Assembly: GCA_022316685.1 (NCBI GenBank)
Contig: JAKJHU010000026.1
Location: 186,001 to 250,000, forward strand
DNA from: Progne subis subis
Taxonomy: Eukaryota; Chordata; Aves; Passeriformes; Hirundinidae
Direction: 5' to 3'
Length of the DNA: 64,000 nt
In this document: positions 50,201 to 61,702 of the stretch, piece after piece
Position numbering within the stretch: position 1 is the stretch's first letter
Layout of the letters: each line of letters begins with the position of its first letter
Translations under genes and position numbers: made by a program
The notes under the pieces: model-generated
Databases searched by the model: none
What the model saw: only the letters and a program-made list of their open reading frames with translations
Told to the model about the DNA's origin: nothing

Positions 50201-52914
50201 AACAGAAATGCACTATACAGAGCAATCCTTATGAAAAAATGCAGAGGTTCTTGCATTTCTTTCTGAACTAGAAGATCATCATTTAAAGGTTACACCAAAA
50301 TAGTTTGTTTTAGAAAGTTATCATAAACACATATTACAAAAAGAACCCTGCAAAATTTGGCTCTATCTTCCTGTGTTTCTGTCATATCTGCTGACATCAT
50401 ACACCTATGAAGAACTTCACCTCTGTAGTTAGCAAACAACTGTAGCAGAGACAAAACCAACTCCATCTCCTGCAAATTTTGTAACCAGTTTACACTTTTT
50501 TAGTTTGCTTTCTAAAAAAACACATTCATTATGCAGTAAGTCAATTAGCCAAGATTTGGAACAAACATTTATGACCCTTACTATTCTAAGACAAAGTTCA
50601 AACCAAACACAGTCAAACAAAAGACCAACACAGAAAATCATTAATAGACAACATCCAGTACCTTTTACTGTATATTAACAAGGATCCTATTGAAGCCAAA
50701 AATTTCCCTTGTGCTTTTGAGAAGTAGATAGAAGTAAAAACCTAAAAACAGTGGGAAAAGGCAATGAAATGCTATTATTTGCCTTCTGGTGCTAGTTTTG
50801 TGGAATATTTCAACAGTAAGATGGAAACTTGATAGCTCATGAATTTCAGATGGAGAAAGAAGCAGGTCCTTAGAGTTGCACATAAGATTTTGTTCATGAT
50901 TTTAAATTTGATAAGATTCTTACATTCCACCATCATGAAATGAAAACAAATTAAACCAGGGTTTACTCTACCTATAAATATATGGTTCTCTTGGAATCAT
51001 GCCAGAACCAATGGTAATAGAAGCAATTATATCAAAAAGGTAAGCAATAGTGTTATCTTTGGTGATTTAAGAAGAAATAAATGAGCTTCAATTGTTCTTT
51101 CAAGAGGAAGCACAGAATATGCAACCAGCACACTGAACACTAGTGAGCAACAGAGAACAACTTAAAGAATAACTTCTGAAGTACATTAGCTCAGTAATGA
51201 ATTCAGTAGTAAGCCCAGAATATACCAGCATTTGATATCCACAACAGAAGAGTTTATCAGGCTATTTATGTATTTTAAATATTATACAGCATTCAAGAAA
51301 CATATTCCAGACAACTGTAATTTGATGGTTTTATTTCCATGATTAATTACAATAAGTACTAAAAGTCTAAATTCATTTCTAATATCAATTTGTTCATGTT
51401 AGCCACCAACTCCAAATCTCATTGTTTTATTTGCTACAAAATCAAAAAGCCATCTAACAGAAACCACTTTCCCGGGAGGTACTAACAGTCTGCAATAATT
51501 TGATTCATCTGGCAAAGGAAAACAGCTTGAGCTTCTTTATCATCTTCTGCAGGTGTGCATTCTAGATCATGAAAGACCCTTTCAGTGCACCTGCAGTGTC
51601 TCAGCTGACTGCACTGAAGGGCAAGAATCCTTAATTTTTTCTTTTTTTTCTTTTTGGAGATTTTTCAACTAATTTTTAACCCAATAAACAGCATGTTGTT
51701 TTGTCTGAGACAGACTCATCCCTCCTCCCTTTCTTCTTAATCCCAAAGTTTTGCTCTTTCCTAGAAATGACATCAGATTTTCTCTGCACTTGCATGACTA
51801 CTTCAAAAATAAAACTTTTTGGTAAAACCAAATGATTTTGTCAATTGTGCCCGTTAGCCTTGCCATTCTAGCAAGTCAATATTTTACTGGGACAATCTTT
51901 ATCTTTAGCTAGTCTTTTCACCATGTTTTCTCAACACTATTCAAAATTAGCATCTCCAGTTAAGAATAAACTGCTACCTTTAAAAAAAATTTTTTTTTTT
52001 TTTCCAGGCTCCTAAGTCTGCAATGTTCTTAAGATCCTCTTTAGGCAGGTCATGTAATTGATTTACATGCAGCACAATTTCTGTAGACTAAATATTGATC
52101 TTGATCATGAACTATAAATGTTGTTAATGCATACAAATTATTAAATTTCTTTTGGAGATGATATCATTTGGGGTAAATCCCACTGGTTTCACGCATGTAA
52201 AGTGTTCCACTGGTGTCAATAGAATTTTGAGAGTAATTATGAACAAGATATGACTCTGTTGACCAAAATATAAAGATCTTCCACACCTTGAAGAATGGGG
52301 GCAATGATCCTAGGTCATATACAAATTCTCTAAACATATTCCCTAATCATAACTTTTAGCAGAAGCTTCCAAATCCCTATGAAACTCCTGAAAACATTTT
52401 CCCCCATCTTTTAATCTCTGCTGCAACTTTGATATACCACTTTATGTTTAAAAGCACATAATTACTGTCTATAACTTCTACAACTGTTGAGGCTGAGTGC
52501 AAGGCTGCCATTGAAAAAAACTCCTAGGGATATTTCAAATTAAAATACATGAGCACATCCAGCTATTTTTGGCACACCTATACAGAGAGAGACGAGAGAC
52601 AAAGCGCATTTCCCGTCTCTTACGAGGCAATTGCTTCTGATCGTGTCCTCATCGCCCCTAGCTGCAGATGACTGGCAGCGATGCAGCTTGATACGTTGTT
52701 TGGTTGGCAATACTTTGTCATGTACATGTCTAACCGCTAGAAAACAGTGTTTCTTAGGAGAAAAAAAGCAAACAACACAATCTGATCTAGTTACTCTTAA
52801 ATTGTAGCTACATGACAAGAAGTCAATTAGAAGGAACTACTAAGAGATTCTGTTCCTGGAACTTCTACCCTGCACCAATCTCCACTACTGAACTCCTCCC
52901 CTTCCTCCCACTTC

Positions 52915-52970
52915 TGTTTTGGGGTTTTGGGGTGAGGGGAGGTTTGGTTGGTTCTGGTTTTGTTTTGCTT
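52915..52970. repeat. G/T-rich low-complexity tract
   Basis: TTTTGGGGTTTTGGGGTGAGGGGAGG followed by TTTGGTTGGTTCTGGTTTTG. Three G4 runs and a GG lie close together, so a two-tetrad or bulged quadruplex on the plus strand is conceivable. Confidence 0.65.
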
Positions 52971-53270
52971 CCCTTTAAAATGCAATGTGTCCTTAATGCT
53001 AGCTGGGCCTTTTTAAAATATGGCAATGGGAAAGGGCAAGATTACAGTTACAAAGGAATGGGAAAATCTACAATTTGTAGACATTTAGAGCCTGCTGGTA
53101 CAAGAAACCTTGGTCAAATAAACAGTACTTATCTTAGCGTATGCTCTGTGTGACATTAGAAACATGATGTATTATTCCCATTTGGAGAAATTATAAATAA
53201 AGATTAACCAATTTTTTCTAAAAAAAAAATTCCAATGCCAGTTCTGTCATTCATACAGTTAGTGCATAGT

Positions 53271-53274
<4 letters not shown>

Positions 53275-53308
<34 letters not shown>
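53275..53308. repeat. Poly(A) run, 34 bases
   Basis: An uninterrupted A homopolymer. An AATAAA lies about 75 bases upstream and a shorter A-run at 53221-53229, but no retrocopied gene could be recognised upstream. Confidence 0.92.
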
Positions 53309-53309
<1 letters not shown>

Positions 53310-54624
53310 CCTACAAAAATAATTATTATCACAGAGAAAGACTTCAGAATCAAATTTAAAGGAGCAGGGATTTTAAAAGTACCTGAATTATTGGGAGCAG
53401 GAAGAGCTTTCAGGGCCCGATCACTGACCTGCACCTCTCCACTTCTGACATCAGTAGTGCAGGACCCAACAGCTTCTTTAAGCAAAATCAGTTTTTGGCA
53501 CCCTCTAGAGGTTTTGCTCCCACAAAAAAACAATTCAGAAGATAGATACTTATCAATAAAATTTAGAAGAGCTTACAACCCAGAACTCAAGCCTTGAACC
53601 AGTGACGCTTTTTACAAAAAGGTTTATGCAAGAATGCAAAGCTAATACATCAGAAAATCAGTGCTGATTTCATTCTTTGTAATCAGATTGCTCATCTCAT
53701 TCCACCAGCCCAGGACTTTTGGATTCATAAGAACTAGAAAAACAGATGACAAGTAATACTCCCCTGTAAAACACAGGGAATCGCCCCATAACTGTGTCTT
53801 TATGAACATTATTGTTTCACTTAGTTTATGAAAAAATTAACCAACTCAGAAGACAGACAGTGAAATAATAGATCACGCATCTATGTAACACTGTGAAATA
53901 ATATTCCAAGCCTCTACTGTCACATGGATATATTTTTATAAAGTGGAAGCTAAATTTTCTTCATGTTCTCTTAATAAAAGCGGAATTACTAATCCAATTT
54001 GCCATCATTTTTCCAGATACCTTCCCAAAAAATCCTGCCCATACAAAATATGATCGGAAAAGAACTTTCTATTGCAAAACTGCCCTCTGAATTTTTTACC
54101 TAGTTGGTGTTAGGATGCCATTTTCTATACTATATAATGAGGAACTGCCTGTATAGATCTCAGTAGATCATGGTCTTCAGGTCCAACACAAATATGACCA
54201 GGAACGAAGCATTAATTTTCTGCTATCATCACTCTATATCTAAAAATAAAGGGTATTTCAAGGAGACTTACACAACTTCCTCAAAACAAAGCAGAAAACA
54301 TAAGCTCAATTTAGATGCTTCATTATCAAAGAAAAAACAATCTAAACAAAACATTCTGCAATCTGAATACTGAAGAAGCATTTCCCAACATCAGTTATAT
54401 CACAGAAATTCTGACTGTGATGTGTTTATTTTTAGGAATGCTTGAAACTGCAAGCCATTAATCCAAAGCTTTCCAGCCACTGGTATTTTGCTGCAATTAT
54501 CTCACCTTGATTTTCTTAAGAAAGCAATTTAAAAAAAACCACAAAAAACAGAACACACAGATTAGGGTGTCCAGGGTATCCCAGGGTATCCCAACAGTAA
54601 AAGAAAAAAGGAGGCATGCTATAG

Positions 54625-54960
54625 CCTTGGCTCGGTTCTTTTCAACATGTTCATTAAGGAGCTGGATGCAGGACTCAAAGGAATACTAGATAAGATTGCT
54701 GATGACACTAAATGGCGAGGAGCTCTTGACTCCCTTGGCAGCAGAGAAGCCCTGCAGAGAGACTTCAACAAATCAGAGGGCTGGGCAATCACCAGCTGCA
54801 CGAAGTTCAACGAGGAAATGTGTGGGGCTCAAGGAGCATAAGGGAAATGCTCTCAGGAACATGGTGTGATCCTTGCAGAGTCCCGCACAGGGCCAGGAGT
54901 TGAACTCGATGATCCTGATAGGTCCCTTCCAATGCAGTGTATCATTTTCTATGGTTCTAT
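54625..54960 (+). mobile_element. CR1 LINE, internally deleted, plus strand
   Basis: Residues of the reverse-transcriptase domain are legible: Phe-Asn-Met-Phe-Ile near the left end, then the catalytic Ala-Asp-Asp of the RT core (about 54698-54706), then Ala-Leu-Gln-Arg-Asp and a Trp-Ala-Ile-Thr stretch. After the Lys-Phe-Asn segment (about 54810) the sequence jumps straight to the 3' UTR (GCTCAAGGAGCATAAGG, GTTGAACTCGATGATCCTGATAGGTCCCTTCC). It ends in ATCATTTTCTATGGTTCTAT. The rest of the ORF end, several hundred bases in a full element, is missing. The copy cannot encode an active enzyme. Confidence 0.92.
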
Positions 54961-55739
54961 ACATATACTTCTCCAGTTCCAGTATCAGACTAATTTGAGA
55001 CATACTCATCACTTTATTCTAATTAGACTGCTGTATCAGTGACTGGTGAAATGAAATGAAGACCAATTGTTACTAAAAATCATAAAGCATCTCCTTCAGA
55101 GAAAACAGTAATGAGACTCTTGAAAAATGATGGCTCCTAAGGAATGCAGCTCTAGCTACTGTGAATTCTAAATTTCAGGAGACTAGGCCTTGAATGTAGA
55201 AGAGGCAGTCTCAGACAAGGCTGAATGGTGCTGCACAGGCACACTTACTACAGTCTTTTGGACCTTACTGGAATAATGCAAAGCTCCTTTACATCCGGAA
55301 ATGTCTAAGCCTTCAGGCAGCATTAGGGTAATTCCTTTCCATCTGCCTATCAATAAAAAAGCCATGGTAACTAATGCAAGTGACATCCTTGGGAGGACCA
55401 CCATATTCAATGAACAATCTGAAGACCACGCACAGATGCCCATTTGCAGAGGAACCAGTTGCTCACTGTGTTAAAAGCAAATATCAGTGGAAACATATCA
55501 GGACCACACTCAGGATTCTTCCATGGTCCTAAACAGCTTCCATTCCTGGTTTGAAGCCTCGTTCTTTGTTCAATATGAAGTAACAGTTAAACTGATACTA
55601 CAGTCCATTAATATCTTTGGGACAATGGAGATGACAATGCTTAAGTCAAAGAATGTGAAATATGAAACACAGCAGAACTGTGCACAGTTGTTCAGACATG
55701 GCTTCATCAGTAATGCATAGAATGAAAAAGTCACTTCCC
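54961..55739. other. Non-coding DNA, no gene seen
   Basis: The stretch between two CR1 copies of opposite orientation. No known protein or repeat is visible; an 86-codon minus-strand frame at 55183-55443 is unassigned. Confidence 0.5.
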
Positions 55740-56626
55740 TCTGAAGCCCAGGAAGCTATTGGATCTTTCCTGCCATGAGAACACACTGCTGCCATTCACC
55801 AGGAACTTCAGATCCTTCTCTGCAAAGCTGCTTTCCAGCCAGCCGGCCCCAGCATAAAATGGGCACAATCGGTCATTCCAACACAGGTGCAAAACTTGGC
55901 ATTTTGCCTTCACTGAACTTCACAAAGTTTCCTTCTTCTCTTTTCTCCAGTGCGGTGACATGTTTCTGAACAGCAGCACAATCCTCTGGTGTATCAGCCA
56001 CTCAGATCTGAGTTTTGTATCAGCTGCAAACTTGCTGAGTGCAGCTCAGTGTCCCATCACTGAGATCAGGAACAAAAATGTTCAGTGATACAGGACACAA
56101 CAGAAACCCTGGGTGTATACTTTTAATGCCTAGACTCCAGCTAGATGTCATGTTGCTGATGACAATCCTTGGGCCCAGCAGATATGACAGTTTTCAGCCC
56201 ATGTCACTGTCCATTTATTTCTTCCATACTTTAAAAGATCGAGTGTGAATATATTATGGGATACTGTCAAAAGTATCCCATAAAGTCAAAATAAATGACA
56301 CTTGTTGCTCTTCCTTCATTCCCCATGGTCATCATATCTCACCAGAGAAGGCCATCAGACCGGCAAAGTTTGTCTTCTCCTTCATAAATCAATTATGACT
56401 ACTCCCAACCATCTTCTTGTCCTTCATATGTTTGGAAAGTGCTTCTGGGAGGATTTTCTCCATCACCTTTCCAAGGACTGAGGCGAGGCTGACTTGCCTG
56501 TAGTTCTGCAGATCACCCTTCTTGGCAGCAGGGATGATGTCCACTTTCTTCCAGTCCTCAGGAACCTCCCATGATAGCCATGACCTTTCAAAGATAATTA
56601 TTAGAGATTTTAAATCCCATACAATC
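55740..56626 (-). mobile_element. CR1 LINE reverse-transcriptase region, minus strand
   Basis: On the minus strand, from right to left, the fragment encodes a clear CR1 RT start: Val-Pro-Glu-Asp-Trp-Lys-Lys, a Lys-Lys-Gly-Asp-Leu-Gln-Asn-Tyr-Arg stretch, Val-Ser-Leu-Ala-Ser-Val and a Gly-Lys-Val-Met-Glu segment (about 56590-56400). The middle (56380-55920) is frame-broken but still follows the family at DNA level (AGCTGCAAACTTGCTGAG, GATCAGGAACAAAAATGTTC in complement). The left part resumes at about 55913 with Lys-Ala-Lys-Cys-Gln-Val-Leu-His-Leu and Ala-Glu-Lys-Asp-Leu. Spacing between the two coding islands fits a single element. The 3' UTR and tail are absent, so both ends are truncated. 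A 12-bp-stem hairpin lies within it at 56254-56283. Confidence 0.9.
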
Positions 56627-57089
56627 AGTACGTACGTGAGCAAATATGGCAGAAATGCATGAGAAAGAGAGAGATATCATTTTCTGCTGCTGGAAGAAAC
56701 TATTGTCTAGAAGATAGTTCTGAAGACCAAATTAGCCACTTACTAGCATTTGATCAGACTATGTTCTTGCATTTGTAGCAGAGTCCACACCAGAATAAAA
56801 GGATGGGCCTTACTGGAAACATCCTGAGACAGCTTGATAACCACAGACCAATAATGAGATGCCAAAGAATTTCATGTTACCACGGTCATGATGAGTGAGC
56901 TCCGGTTTTCTATCACTAACAGCAGCCTGTGCCTTAAATCAGGAAAAAGCAGTATCCAAAAGCAGTATCCAAAACAACCTAGCTGGTAGCTGAAGACACA
57001 GGAACTAAAGCCTAGAGCAAAGCTTATGAGAGGAGACAAACTGATGTCAGGGAAAGATGCTGAACTGTGGGACAGACTACTGGAAGTAG

Positions 57090-57110
57090 AAAAAAAAAAA
57101 AAAAAAAAAA
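57090..57110. repeat. Poly(A) run, 21 bases
   Basis: A simple homopolymer with no recognised retroposon body. Confidence 0.9.
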
Positions 57111-59685
57111 GATTTGATGTCTAACCATTCTCTGAGTACATAAAAAATACTAATACCATAGATAAAGGAGTAATGTACTCTGCTATAGTCACACACATGG
57201 GTAAACAAACATCTCCTAGAAACTATGGGGTTTAAAATGAATTTTCTCTTCAGATTATATCTGTAGGAAACACCATTGTCATTCACGCTGTAGTTACCCT
57301 TTCGAGGTGTAAGCAGTTTGTTAACTCCACAAGCCCTGCTGATTGTAATCTGACAACCTAGAGGAACAATGGATAAGGAAAACAAAGACATGCTTTGAGC
57401 AGCTCCTAGAATAAAAATGTATGTATAAAACCATAAGAAGTAATTGCCTTATGTACAGGTTTTCAGGATAGTGATATTTAGAATAATTAGAAGGCAGATG
57501 TTCTAAAACTCACTGTGAATTTCAATAGACCAAGGCTGACTACAAGTATATAAATGGATAGAGTTGAGTAAATTAGATTTCTCCAATAAATTGAATTAAT
57601 TTTGCTCAGCAAACCTTCTTTAATTATTATTTTGACTGAAGGAGCAGCAGCTACAAAAGCTATAACTGAAGTTTCATGGAATTTGTTAGGTTTAACACAT
57701 TTTCTTTTCCAAATTAATACTGCATTAATTATGGTTTTGATAATGTATTATATTGCTACCTGTAAGTTATTCCAGAACAATAAACACAATCTATAGTATG
57801 TTCAAAAACATTATGTATTTTTGCCATCAAAGTCATTATCTACATTTGTTGAGATATTTTACTTTATTTAAAACTCACAAAGTGATAAAGGCAAATTCTA
57901 CCTAATAAACCAACTACAAAGAAAAATCTATGGTTACCTTCTGATGCATTGAACCAAAGCCTAGGGCGCTAGGCACTTTACCCTTCTCTTTCCTTCTTGT
58001 TTCTTTTGTATTTTGTTTGCTTATTTCTCATTACAAAATGAATGCCCAGAAATACTGCATCAGAAAAGACCACTTGTGAGAAACCATCTTAAAAGCACTG
58101 AGATATTATCAGACAAATATTAGAGTAGTTTTAATGTTATGTGAAAGTGAAAAAAATTGCTGAAATGTTCAAATATTCTAGGGCAAACCTATGCTAGTTA
58201 TTTTGCTGAAACAATCTCTAATTACTTCAACATCAACTTGACCCTTATTAAAAGAAGATAAACCCATGGATGTAGGGAGTTCAAGCATTTACCCCTCAGC
58301 TTCCTGCTCTGAAATGGCTCTTTTTTGCTTGAAACAACAAAGGACTGAAAAGATTACTATTGGTACCACAGCAAGGCTTGAGCAGAAATTGTCTGTCCAT
58401 TTCTCTCTTAGTACATCATGAAACAATAGCAACCCTTGCCTAAAAATGAGTATAATGCCATTCCTTACACACTCTGTGCAAATACAACAAAGTAACAGTG
58501 TAGTAAGGGACCGACAGCAGGGTATTTGCTGATGATTTCTAGGGCTTCATTATTCTTGCCAAAGCAAGTTCTAGTTTTGTTCCTTAAAATTCTCACAGAG
58601 ATGGGATCTAGTACAGATCTAGTACAATTCTCCCCTGCCTCATTTGCACCCCTCCAAATTCCTCTCTTTTTACTTATTTTCATTTTCTTAAAGACGTAAA
58701 AAAAGCTCACTAATGACATTTTCTGGTTTGGAAAAAAGTCTCTTACATCACATAAAATATGTTGTTACTTGTTTTGGAAAATCAAACAGCTGAAGTCAAA
58801 CAAAAGTTAACTTTTATGCCACCCATGCACTGAGAGCAGTGTAGCAAGAGCTTTTTGCTTAAGCAACATGGAAAGGGCTACATGCTCTAGAAGACAGAGT
58901 ACATAAGCAACCAGGATCCTATTTTCATGTTTGTTCCTGACCTATTTTCAGTCTCTCTTGACTTGTTTTCCCTTCAGCAGTCTTGCTAGATAGGTTTTTG
59001 AACTTTTCAGCACAAGGACCATCTGTGAGTATGTTTTGGACAGCACAGGTTCAACAGGGCTGTGATCTAAGTATGGTTGTCAAAACACTGGTGTAATACA
59101 AAATAAAGAGCCACCACTATGTTTGATTGCTTAGATGATTCCAGTCTGTTCCTCCATCTGCATTCCTGCATATGGTCTCCCATACACGGTGCAGTTAATG
59201 AAGCTACAGCACACAATTTTCTAAACACGCCCCAGGAGGGAACTGGTTACACACCACTCTGCTGAGGCAGAGAGTGCTGGAGCACAATCCAGACTGTGGT
59301 TCTGTTTGTGACTCTGTAGAGTCACAGATAGGAGTGTTGAGCTTACTCTGTATTTTAACGTGGGAAACACTGGGATGTTTAGAGCTAGCTTCAAGGTCCT
59401 GTTCTATTTTAGGGCTAAGGTCCAGCTCCATAACAAAATTAGTCCACTGAAATTCAGAGGCAAATACAAATCCACTCAAACACCGAGAAGTTTGGTTTCC
59501 TGTAGGAAGAATGGTAAGAAAGTTTGAAACAACAGTTGCAAACAGGCATACTGAAGGACTCTCCTGAGGCTTCCACTGTGAGCTAGCCTGCATCTAGAAG
59601 TAGCAGCTTCGGGCCCTTCACAATATCTTTTTGCACCATAAAATTATTTCAGGGGTAAAGTAGTATCATAAGCTGTAGATCTTAT

Positions 59686-59694
<9 letters not shown>

Positions 59695-59748
<54 letters not shown>
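59695..59748. repeat. Poly(A) run, 54 bases
   Basis: The longest homopolymer in the window, uninterrupted. No AATAAA or recognisable retrocopy lies directly upstream and no flanking duplication is evident. Length calls of such runs are unreliable in sequencing. Confidence 0.92.
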
Positions 59749-59752
<4 letters not shown>

Positions 59753-61044
59753 AGAACAGAATTGAATTCACAAGGCCACAGCAATTTCCATGATATTCTA
59801 TTTAACCCATTAATGACTGTTTCAAGACAATCAAATAAAAAATCTATTCAAAAGAGAAAGCCTGCCCAGCAGAATTAAATAATAAAGAGATAGAAAGTAT
59901 TGCTTTATATGCCTGCTATGTTTTGGGAAATATTTGAATGTCAGTATTTAGGTACTATTAAAAGCTCTGCATATATCTTCAAACTTCAGACATCTTGGAT
60001 GTATAAATGCTGAGACTTTTGACTGTAAGTCCCTTTTACTCTTCTCTTCTACACATGCATGAAAAATGTGAAGATTAAAACATCAGAAATATTGTACAAT
60101 GTTCCATAAATTCATTCAGCAAGGTAAGTCACCTTCTTGAAGGAGGTCCAGAATGATTCATGTGCAAAAAAGAAAAAGCTTTGTGCTGGCCTTCCTTTCT
60201 TCAAGGGTTCCTCTGAAATGCAGATGCATGGCTGTGCCTCTAAAATATACTTTGTATCTAAAACCTGGTATTGTGAAATCTATCGCAAGTATCTAACCCT
60301 TTCCTTTCACAGACTATGGAGAGAAGTCCAAGCTTTGGACTACTGGTAACACAATAATCATTCTTCTCCATGCTTGTTGAATGCAAATATATTATTTGTG
60401 GGATATTGCTATTAAAATAAAAGTTTTAGAATAAAAATGAGAGAGAATTTGAACTCTGTAAATTTCCCAATCATGTTGTTAGGGAAGTGCTGGTAGCCAC
60501 TTAAAACTCAGATTAGAGAAAATTCTTTACTGTTTTTTAAGCATAAAAAGTTTTCTTACAGTCAAACAACATAACTACAGTAGTTCATAATAGTTATTTT
60601 ACGACGAACTTAAGTAGATGGTATAAGAGAGACAACATCCATCAGGGTCTGTATCAAGGTGCACGAACATAAAGGCAGAAAAGTCTATATAGAAGTAGTA
60701 CAAGTTTTCAGAGGCTGTTCCCATTCAGACAAAAAATCAGCCTCTGCAGTAAGTAGTAGTGACAGCATCTCAGCTCACCTGTATAATTCATTGAGAGCCT
60801 TCCATGTTGGAATGGTGTGACTTGAGACGTGTCCGCTAATGGGACAGCTAATGGAAGCAGTATCACTGCAATAAATCTTCTGCTACTTCCATGGAGTTTG
60901 GAGGATGGCTAAAATGCTTTTATTTTTGCATCTTATTCCCTTAAATGTACAACTTACTGCAGTTGACGTGAAAGAGCTAGAGACTCATAATGTAATTCAC
61001 AATACTAGGATTTAGGCACAACATTAATTTCTGAAGCACAGCTA

Positions 61045-61050
61045 TACATC
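61045..61050. repeat. Target-site duplication, left copy
   Basis: The hexamer TACATC directly precedes the LTR and is repeated exactly at 61463-61468 directly after it. Confidence 0.85.
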
Positions 61051-61462
61051 TGTTACAGTGTGTTAATTTGGTTTATATTGTGTTTCATTTTTATACTGGG
61101 TTTTGTAATGGTTTCCCCTGTTCCCCTTGGAAACTGTATCACAGTGGTTTGTCCCTGCCTGGGCAGTGCCCATCCTCCCACACTGGAATGTAACCCAACT
61201 CTGTTCCACTCCCACCTTGTCCCTGATTGGACAATGCCTTGTCCCTGCCTCTGGGCCCATCCCCCTGGGAAAAAGCCCTGGGAGAGGATGGGGCTGTTTT
61301 CTTTCGCCTGGGAACGGGGAGGAGGAAGGAGCTAGCTACTGGGGCTCTGGACTTGCCAAGGGGCTGGAACCCAAATAAAGCCTTGATTTTCCCCCAGAAA
61401 GAGCAGACTCTCTTTCCTTTTGCCATTGACGGTCGTCTGGGTCTCTCAAAAGAACTCCCACA
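61051..61462 (+). mobile_element. Solo LTR of an endogenous retrovirus
   Basis: The 412-bp element starts TGTTACAG and ends ACTCCCACA, giving TG...CA termini with a TGT/ACA inverted repeat. It is flanked by identical 6-bp duplications (TACATC). Inside lie an inverted CCAAT box (GATTGG, about 61225) and a GC-richer promoter-like core. An exact AATAAA poly(A) signal at 61374-61379 is followed by a T- and C-rich stretch and a short U5-like end, so the order reads U3-R-U5 on the plus strand. No gag, pol or env sequence adjoins it, so it is a solo LTR produced by LTR-LTR recombination. A 6-bp duplication is usual for class II (beta- and alpha-like) retroviruses, so that class is inferred. It is markedly GC-richer than its surroundings. 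Open frames crossing it are incidental. Confidence 0.88.
61374..61379 (+). promoter_or_regulatory. LTR poly(A) signal AATAAA
   Basis: A canonical hexamer about 83 bases before the LTR's 3' end, the position expected for the R/U5 part of a retroviral LTR. Confidence 0.75.
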
Positions 61463-61468
61463 TACATC
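61463..61468. repeat. Target-site duplication, right copy
   Basis: An exact copy of TACATC at 61045-61050, directly after the terminal CA of the LTR. Confidence 0.85.
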
Positions 61469-61616
61469 TGGATTTCAAGACTGTCACTTTTCCATTTTTC
61501 CCATTCCAGCTGGTGAACTCATCTTTTTAATACCCACCACTCGCTCTCTTTTGTTTAGCAAAACCATGAATGTATCGCATGTATACAAATTAGACATTCC
61601 TAAACAAAACCATGTG

Positions 61617-61702
61617 ACCAAAAAAAAAAAACCAAAACCAAAACAAAACAAACAAACAAAAAAACCCCAAACAAAAACAAACAAACAAACAAAAAAACCC
61701 CT
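61617..61702. repeat. A/C-rich tract, (CAAA)n-like
   Basis: A-runs broken by AACCAAAAC, CAAACAAAC and CCCC words. It includes (CAAA) and (AAACAA) runs on the plus strand. Confidence 0.85.

Larger units (their letters stand above)
50201..54624. other. AT-rich non-coding DNA with a CpG-rich patch
   Basis: No supported gene. Features of note are a CpG-retaining patch at 52585-52740, a G/T-rich tract at 52915-52970, an AATAAA followed by an A-run at 53196-53229, and a 34-base poly(A) at 53275-53308. A perfect 10-base tandem (CCAGGGTATC, 54571-54590) sits just before the next CR1. Confidence 0.5.
56627..61044. other. AT-rich non-coding DNA, no gene seen
   Basis: No supported gene. Poly(A) runs occur at 57090-57110 (21 bases) and 59695-59748 (54 bases). 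A 129-codon minus-strand frame (59204-59593) is the longest non-repeat frame here and is unassigned. Short perfect tandem repeats occur at 56945-56970 (13 bases x2) and 58605-58626 (11 bases x2). Confidence 0.5.

Noticed and set aside
53273..53533. 86-codon minus-strand frame ending in poly-Phe
   Set aside because: The poly-Phe is the translated 34-base poly(A) tract and the rest has no family likeness.
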